From Pelotomaculum thermopropionicum SI (GTDB lineage: Bacteria > Bacillota > Desulfotomaculia > Desulfotomaculales > Pelotomaculaceae), in assembly GCA_000010565.1 (NCBI GenBank), contig AP009389.1, positions 744,001 to 808,000 of the forward strand: a stretch of DNA of 64,000 bases. Reading direction: 5' to 3'. The position numbers were made by a program, and so were the translations under genes. Positions 60,488 to 64,000 of the stretch are shown one piece after another. How positions within the stretch are numbered: the stretch's first letter is position 1; each line of letters begins with the position of its first letter. The notes beneath the pieces are model-generated. The model had not been told where the DNA came from and ran no database searches. It saw only the letters and a program-made list of their open reading frames with translations.

Positions 60488-60516
60488 TTGATAATGTAAA
60501 CAGATAGTTGTATAAT
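60488..60516 (+). promoter_or_regulatory. Promoter of the c-di-GMP operon
   Basis: TTGATA (60488-60493), 17-bp spacer, perfect TATAAT (60511-60516). The transcript would begin near 60523, just before the riboswitch. Confidence 0.75.
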
Positions 60517-60543
60517 TGTTGAAGAATGTCAAAAAATCATATT

Positions 60544-60645
60544 CACTGTTTCCTAAAAGGGCAAACCATTCGAAAGAATGGGACGCAAAACCTTGGGTCT
60601 AAGGCAGCAAAGCTGCTATGATTGCCAGGTTGCAGGAAAAAGTGT
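60544..60645 (+). ncRNA. Cyclic di-GMP-I riboswitch (GEMM) aptamer
   Basis: The core matches the family: GGGCAAACCATTCGAAAGAA, then TGGGACGCAAAACC, TCTAAGGC, and TGCCAGGTTG in place of the tetraloop-receptor arm end. P1 pairs CACT.TTTCCT (60544-60554) with AGGAAA.AGTG (60634-60644). The CGAAAG tetraloop and the GGGACGCAAA block are nearly exact family consensus. It precedes an HD-GYP-like and a GGDEF gene. Confidence 0.92.
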
Positions 60646-60706
60646 GAAGTTCTTTTCCTTTTGCCCTTTCCGGAACAGAAGCCTATATTTTGCTTGAAGG
60701 AAAGGG
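60635..60706 (+). promoter_or_regulatory. Riboswitch expression platform
   Basis: CCCTTTCC (60664-60671) is perfectly complementary to GGAAAGGG (60699-60706), the ribosome site. The overlapping TTTGCCCTTT (60660-60669) is perfectly complementary to AAAGGGCAAA (60556-60565) in the aptamer core. GGAAAA (60635-60640) could also pair with TTTTCC (60653-60658). These pairings exclude one another. Confidence 0.6.
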
Positions 60707-61357
60707 ATGTTTTTGCGGGTGCACCGGGAACTAAACAAATTGCTCAGTCTTATTAAAAATTACTGCCGCGATACTTACCGCCATTCTGTTAACGTTAGTT
60801 TAATTGCGTCCAGGATAGCCGCCCACCTGAATCTATCTGAAACACAGGTAGATTTGATAAAAGTTGCAGGACTGCTCCATGATGTCGGCAAAATCAAAAT
60901 TGAGAAGGAAATAATCAACAAGCCGGGTAAATTAACCCGCGATGAATGGAATATCGTCAAGAAACACCCTGAATACGGCGTTGACATACTTTTGCCTCAT
61001 TCCTGGGCAAAACCTTTTCTTCAATGGGTCTATTGCCATCACGAAAGATGGGACGGCAACGGGTATTTCGGCATAAAGGGGTACGATATTCCTCTGGAAG
61101 CAAGAATCCTTGCTCTGGCCGACGCTTTTGACGCAATAACTTCTTCGCGCCCCTACCAGAAAAAGAAAAACTGGCAGGAAAGCCTGAACGAAGTAAAAAG
61201 GTGCAGCGGCACACAGTTCGACCCATTCCTGGCGCAGGAGCTCATTCAATTCCCGGACAAAATCTTAAAGCCGCATGCTTTAATAGGGGACGGTGGTGCA
61301 GAGTTTGGAACTCAACAACGTAACCGATTCGGGGAGGAAGGCGCAGATTACAATTAA
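60707..61357 (+). CDS. HD-GYP-like domain protein
   Basis: A 216-residue single-domain protein. The HD pair is H58-D59 (LLHDVGK), followed by KKHPEYGVDIL, H111-H112 in CHHERWDGNGYFGIKGYDIP and ADAFDAITSSRPYQ. The eponymous GYP is GYF here (119-121), which may reduce or alter c-di-GMP hydrolysis. HD-GYP enzymes break c-di-GMP to GMP. ATG 60707 directly follows the ribosome site; TTG 60713 is better spaced. It heads the operon and overlaps the next gene by 65 bases. Confidence 0.88.
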   Translation: MFLRVHRELNKLLSLIKNYCRDTYRHSVNVSLIASRIAAHLNLSETQVDLIKVAGLLHDVGKIKIEKEIINKPGKLTRDEWNIVKKHPEYGVDILLPHSWAKPFLQWVYCHHERWDGNGYFGIKGYDIPLEARILALADAFDAITSSRPYQKKKNWQESLNEVKRCSGTQFDPFLAQELIQFPDKILKPHALIGDGGAEFGTQQRNRFGEEGADYN

Positions 61358-61661
61358 GCTGTCCGAGTTTGAAATACCGCCAATTCAGGACGTGCTGCTC
61401 GTCGGCAGAAGAGCACCAATCGGCCCCGAAGCCGTTCAGAGAATGGTAGACATTTTAAGCCCGGACCAGTATGAAGTGCTGAGAGTTGAAGAAGGCCCTT
61501 TTGAAGCTATTGTCGTTCGCAAGTCGCTGTGCAATTTAATTACGCGGGAAAAACTGCTGGAAATTATTATGGAAGAGGGAGTAAAGGTTGCTTCTGAAAC
61601 AGCGGTGCTGAAAGCCCAGGTAAACGTGGTTTTAAACATCAATATCGAGGTTGAGCTGTAA
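61293..61661 (+). CDS. Conserved hypothetical protein in the c-di-GMP operon
   Basis: A 122-residue protein. KAQITIKLSEFEIPPIQDVLLV and the C-terminal AVLKAQVNVVLNINIEVEL are strands in an alpha-beta fold; the middle has a helix LITREKLLEIIMEEGVKVA. No domain is recognised. GTG 61293 is used; the last base of its stop is the first base of the CBS-GGDEF start. It may be a c-di-GMP effector, which is inference from position only. Confidence 0.75.
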   Translation: MVQSLELNNVTDSGRKAQITIKLSEFEIPPIQDVLLVGRRAPIGPEAVQRMVDILSPDQYEVLRVEEGPFEAIVVRKSLCNLITREKLLEIIMEEGVKVASETAVLKAQVNVVLNINIEVEL

Positions 61662-62506
61662 TGCTTAGGGTTTCCGATATAATGTCCAGGCCGGTAATTA
61701 CAGTCGATATTCTGGATAGCGTGGCCAAAGCGGCCTTGCTAATGGAAAAGCACGGCATAGGCGGGCTCCCCGTTTTAAACGATGACAAGCTTTGCGGCAT
61801 CATAACCTCCAGAGACGTGCGCCGGGCCCACCCCAACCGCATTGTGGCCGATGCCATGTCCAAAAATGTCATTTCTGTCAACAGCAACGAATCCTTACTG
61901 AACGCAATGAACATAATTGGGGAGAAAAAGGTCGAAAGGCTGCCGGTGCTGGAAGACTGCAGGCTGGTGGGAATCATAACAAAAACCGATATACTCCTCG
62001 AAATAGGCAAGCACACCGATCCGCTGACCGGCCTGAAATCTGGAGCCTACATAAGATCCCTGGCCGAGAATATAATGTCGGAAGGCAAAGAAATAGCGGT
62101 AATTTTTTTCGACATCAACGATTTCGGGATTATTAACAAAGCCTTTGGGCACGTCTACGGCGACCTCTGCCTGAAAGCAATCGGCCGGGTGCTGGCCGAA
62201 AGCGCAGGAGGCGCGCCCTATTTTCCGGGCCGCTATGCCGGGGACGAGTTTATTGTGGTAACAACCGAAGATTTGAAGCAGGCCGGTAAATGGACGGCCG
62301 GGATTATAAAAAAGGTAAGCGATATTACAAAAGAACACGGGATGCCGGTTACCATCGTGGCCGGCATTGCCGGGGGGCGCAGAAGCGGCTCACGCGCCGA
62401 ATCTCACCTTCCGGCAACCGTGGACGACTTGATAAACATGGCCAGCCTGGCCTCCACCTTGGCTAAAAAGGAAAACCGCCTGATTGCCTTTGCCAAGAAA
62501 ACTTAA
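61661..62506 (+). CDS. CBS-pair and GGDEF domain protein (diguanylate cyclase-like)
   Basis: A 281-residue protein. Two CBS motifs at about residues 1-115 (DIMSRPVITVDILDSVAKAA and AMSKNVISVNSNESLLNAMN) could bind an adenine nucleotide. The GGDEF domain follows at about 118-280: DPLTGLKSGAYI, FFDINDFGIINKAFGHVYGD and RYAGDEF (193-197). AGDEF in place of GGDEF is a tolerated variant in some active cyclases. ATG 61661 shares one base with the previous stop. It would make c-di-GMP, opposite to the HD-GYP gene of the same operon. Confidence 0.9.
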   Translation: MLRVSDIMSRPVITVDILDSVAKAALLMEKHGIGGLPVLNDDKLCGIITSRDVRRAHPNRIVADAMSKNVISVNSNESLLNAMNIIGEKKVERLPVLEDCRLVGIITKTDILLEIGKHTDPLTGLKSGAYIRSLAENIMSEGKEIAVIFFDINDFGIINKAFGHVYGDLCLKAIGRVLAESAGGAPYFPGRYAGDEFIVVTTEDLKQAGKWTAGIIKKVSDITKEHGMPVTIVAGIAGGRRSGSRAESHLPATVDDLINMASLASTLAKKENRLIAFAKKT

Positions 62507-62589
62507 AAGCTACAAATCACCGCCGGACGGCTGCTTTGACGCCAGAACCGGGCCAAAGAACAACTAAATTTAATTGAAAACTGGCTGTT

Positions 62590-62625
62590 ACCCCTACGGG
62601 AGCCCTCGTTGGGGTTTTTATTTTC
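62590..62625 (+). terminator. Terminator of the c-di-GMP operon
   Basis: ACCCC (62590-62594) pairs with GGGGT (62611-62615) around an inner CGGG/CCCTCG helix, followed by TTTTATTTT. Confidence 0.8.
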
Positions 62626-62700
62626 AAGAAAATTGCTTGCAGGAAAACTTCGCCATGGTGTTTAATAATTCTATACCCGACAAAGAGGAGGATTCCACCC

Positions 62701-63189
62701 ATGCCCGATAATAATGAATTGGTTAATCTGCTCCGCGCCGTTATTCAGGAGGAAATACAGTCCGTCCGGCAGGAGGTCCGGGCTATCGTACAGGAAGAAT
62801 TAAAGCCTGTCCGCCAGGAACTGCAACAGGTTAACACCCGCCTTGACATCCTGGAAGCGGGGCAGGCCGAGTTAAGAAATGATGTACAAGATCTAAGAGC
62901 GGGGCAGGCCGAGTTAAGAAATGATGTACAAGATCTAAGAGCAGGGCAGGCCGAGTTAAGAAATGACGTACAAGATCTAAGAGCGGGGCAGGCCGAGTTA
63001 AGAAATGACGTACAAGAACTAAGAGCGGGGCAGCAGGAATTAAAGAAAGGCCAGGCTGCCATTGAAGCCGCCCTAAATGATTTAAGGACCATAAACCGGC
63101 GGACACATAAGGAAGTGTTTGGTCAACTCAATGCTATTTGGGACGACATTAAGCTCCTTTCTTCTAAAGGGGAAAAGGCTATCAGATAA
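62701..63189 (+). CDS. Coiled-coil protein with 14-residue repeats
   Basis: A 162-residue protein that is helical throughout. The central part repeats AGQAELRNDVQDLR four times exactly, then a partial fifth copy AGQQELKKGQ. A heptad pattern (two heptads per unit) predicts a long coiled coil. The N-terminus (ELVNLLRAVIQEEIQSVRQE) is also helical. Similar short proteins with variable repeat number occur in Peptococcaceae, function unknown. ATG 62701 follows AGAGGAGG. Confidence 0.8.
   Translation: MPDNNELVNLLRAVIQEEIQSVRQEVRAIVQEELKPVRQELQQVNTRLDILEAGQAELRNDVQDLRAGQAELRNDVQDLRAGQAELRNDVQDLRAGQAELRNDVQELRAGQQELKKGQAAIEAALNDLRTINRRTHKEVFGQLNAIWDDIKLLSSKGEKAIR
62857..63024 (+). repeat. Four tandem 42-bp repeats
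   Basis: Units start at 62857, 62899, 62941 and 62983 and differ by only one or two bases; a partial fifth follows at 63025. They encode the 14-residue unit. The near identity in DNA indicates recent expansion. Confidence 0.92.
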
Positions 63190-63192
63190 GCA

Positions 63193-63214
63193 CCCGGCCA
63201 CAGGGCCGGGATTT
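63193..63214 (+). terminator. Hairpin terminator after the coiled-coil gene
   Basis: CCCGGCC (63193-63199), loop ACAG, GGCCGGG (63204-63210), followed by ATTTAACTTTT. Confidence 0.6.
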
Positions 63215-63278
63215 AACTTTTAACGAATGGAAAGGGCACCGGAAAATCTCCTGGCCGCCGTGTGGCTACGATTAAAAA

Positions 63279-63298
63279 CGCCGCAAACCCTTGCGGCG
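63279..63298 (-). terminator. Terminator of the minus-strand tRNA operon
   Basis: CGCCGCAA and TTGCGGCG form an 8-bp stem; on the minus strand it is followed by TTTTTAATC. Confidence 0.75.
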
Positions 63299-63310
63299 CC
63301 TGGTTTTCAC

Positions 63311-63387
63311 TGGCGTCCCAGGAGGGATTCGAACCCCCGGCCTACGGATTAGAAGTCCGTTGCTCTGTCCGGCTGAGCTACTGGGAC
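63311..63387 (-). tRNA. tRNA-Arg (TCT anticodon)
   Basis: On the minus strand the acceptor is GTCCCAG/CTGGGAC with anticodon TCT in the loop CTTCTAA; T loop GTTCGAATC; CCA encoded (63313-63311). Confidence 0.95.
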
Positions 63388-63394
63388 AATTATA

Positions 63395-63468
63395 TGGAGC
63401 GGGTGATGGGAATCGAACCCACGTACCCGGCTTGGAAGGCCGGTGCTCTACCATTGAGCTACACCCGC
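63395..63468 (-). tRNA. tRNA-Gly (TCC anticodon)
   Basis: On the minus strand the acceptor is GCGGGTG/CACCCGC with anticodon TCC in the loop CTTCCAA; T loop GTTCGATTC; CCA encoded (63397-63395). It is transcribed before tRNA-Arg. Confidence 0.95.
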
Positions 63469-63502
63469 TTGAGAAAAGCATATTTTTTTCAAGGCAATTA
63501 AT

Positions 63503-63531
63503 ATTATAACTAAAATTATGCCCGCCGTCAA
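63503..63531 (-). promoter_or_regulatory. Promoter of the tRNA-Gly-Arg operon
   Basis: On the minus strand TTGACG (63531-63526), 17-bp spacer, perfect TATAAT (63508-63503). Confidence 0.75.
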
Positions 63532-63687
63532 AGTTTTTTGACCGGCGATGTGTTCATCCTCCGGCAATATTGCCTAAAAATCTTCTGAAAAAGTCATCCC
63601 TTTGGCAGAATGAAAGAGTAATATTATCAGTGGAGTGGATGCCAGATAAAATAAAGTTAATTTTAGGACGCTTTCAGGATCACCTTA

Positions 63688-63716
63688 TTGATAATTTGCA
63701 AAGGTATAGATATAAT
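63688..63716 (+). promoter_or_regulatory. Promoter upstream of tig
   Basis: TTGATA (63688-63693), 17-bp spacer, perfect TATAAT (63711-63716). The leader to 63890 is about 170 nt, with no known riboswitch fold; the rest of 63532-63890 holds no gene. Confidence 0.65.
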
Positions 63717-63890
63717 TGATAGGTAACGCTTTTGTATTTTAATCGGCCTTGAAGGAAAATATAAGGCGCTGTAGAAATAATTAGTCGATTTTGGTTAAAA
63801 TACTACTGTTGCCTGGAGCTTGAAATGGCAAGAGCACGCTTTTCTAATAGCAATTGCTTTTTTAACTTAACCGTATAAGGGGGAGAATAT

Positions 63891-64000
63891 ATGAAAGCCA
63901 ACGCGGAAAGGATAGAAAAGAATACCGTACTTCTGGAAATAGAGGTGGACGCCGAACAGCTCTCCCAGGCTATGGAAAGGGCCTACCGCAAGCTCGTTAA
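63891..64000 (+). CDS. tig: Trigger factor, N-terminal part
   Basis: The gene runs off the window after 36 residues. It reads KANAERIEKNTVLLEIEVDA then EQLSQAMERAYRKLV, which matches the ribosome-binding domain start of trigger factor, the ribosome-associated folding chaperone and prolyl isomerase. ATG 63891 follows AAGGGGGAG. In Firmicutes tig often precedes clpP and clpX, which would lie outside the window. Confidence 0.85.
   Translation, partial: MKANAERIEKNTVLLEIEVDAEQLSQAMERAYRKLV

Noticed and set aside
62857-63024. CRISPR array
   Set aside because: The 42-bp units are contiguous, have no spacers and are translated within one gene.

Overview
The window reads as chromosome of an anaerobic, spore-forming Firmicute of the Peptococcaceae / Desulfotomaculum-Pelotomaculum type. 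The evidence is a moderately GC-rich genome with many GTG and TTG starts behind strong Shine-Dalgarno sequences, a Spo0F-like response regulator behind a sigma-H-type promoter, hybrid cluster protein, 2-hydroxyacyl-CoA dehydratase machinery, SLH and copper-amine-oxidase-stalk surface proteins, a c-di-GMP-I riboswitch and AbrB-type antitoxins. Species was not determined; Pelotomaculum is an inference from gene content.

Layout. 1-9.8 kb: end of gltD, ilvN, an RHH/MazF toxin-antitoxin pair, an amidohydrolase, the spo0F-like gene, tsaE-tsaB-rimI (rimI carries an in-frame amber codon), an FtsA-like actin-fold protein with a frameshift near its 3' end, a DUF72 protein and an L-lactate dehydrogenase. 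10.0-14.5 kb: a tight five-gene signalling operon of a double KaiC-like ATPase, a single KaiC-like ATPase, a V4R-domain protein, a winged-helix regulator and a PAS histidine kinase. 14.6-17.7 kb: tRNA-Arg followed by an accessory patch (MazEF, truncated transposase, gene remnants, orphan DNA methyltransferase). 17.8-27 kb: envelope genes (TPR-like membrane protein, PRC-barrel, VanW), VapBC, and a run of decayed secretory genes next to an SLH/beta-propeller protein. 27-34.6 kb: an MFS transporter, then an ECF sigma / propeller anti-sigma / membrane protein / ABC transporter operon. 34.8-38.8 kb: secreted proteins and lipoproteins, one with a 3' frameshift.

38.9-45 kb: on the minus strand, a marR-ABC exporter operon and hcp with its ferredoxin partner, divergent from a Crp/Fnr-family gene. 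A perfect 16-bp palindrome lies between them, placed to activate hcp and repress the regulator. 45-55.3 kb: a quinate-dehydrogenase-like/SCP2/APC-permease operon, a cell-wall amidase, murI, a 2-hydroxyacyl-CoA dehydratase-type subunit with its activator, an MBL hydrolase, and rph-rdgB-yfcE. 55.5-56.1 kb: tRNA His-Gln-Lys and Leu. 56.1-60.4 kb: a PaaG-like enoyl-CoA hydratase, a HIT protein, a chemoreceptor and an XRE regulator.

60.5-62.5 kb: a c-di-GMP-I riboswitch in front of an HD-GYP-like / unknown / CBS-GGDEF operon, so a c-di-GMP sensor precedes the likely c-di-GMP enzymes. 62.7-64 kb: a coiled-coil gene with exact 42-bp repeats, minus-strand tRNA-Gly and tRNA-Arg, and the start of tig.

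The two most interesting systems are the KaiC/V4R/wHTH/kinase operon and the riboswitch-controlled c-di-GMP operon. Several genes are broken (rimI, the FtsA-like gene, the 36.9-kb lipoprotein, a PrcB-like secreted protein). Sequencing error cannot be excluded for the single-base cases.
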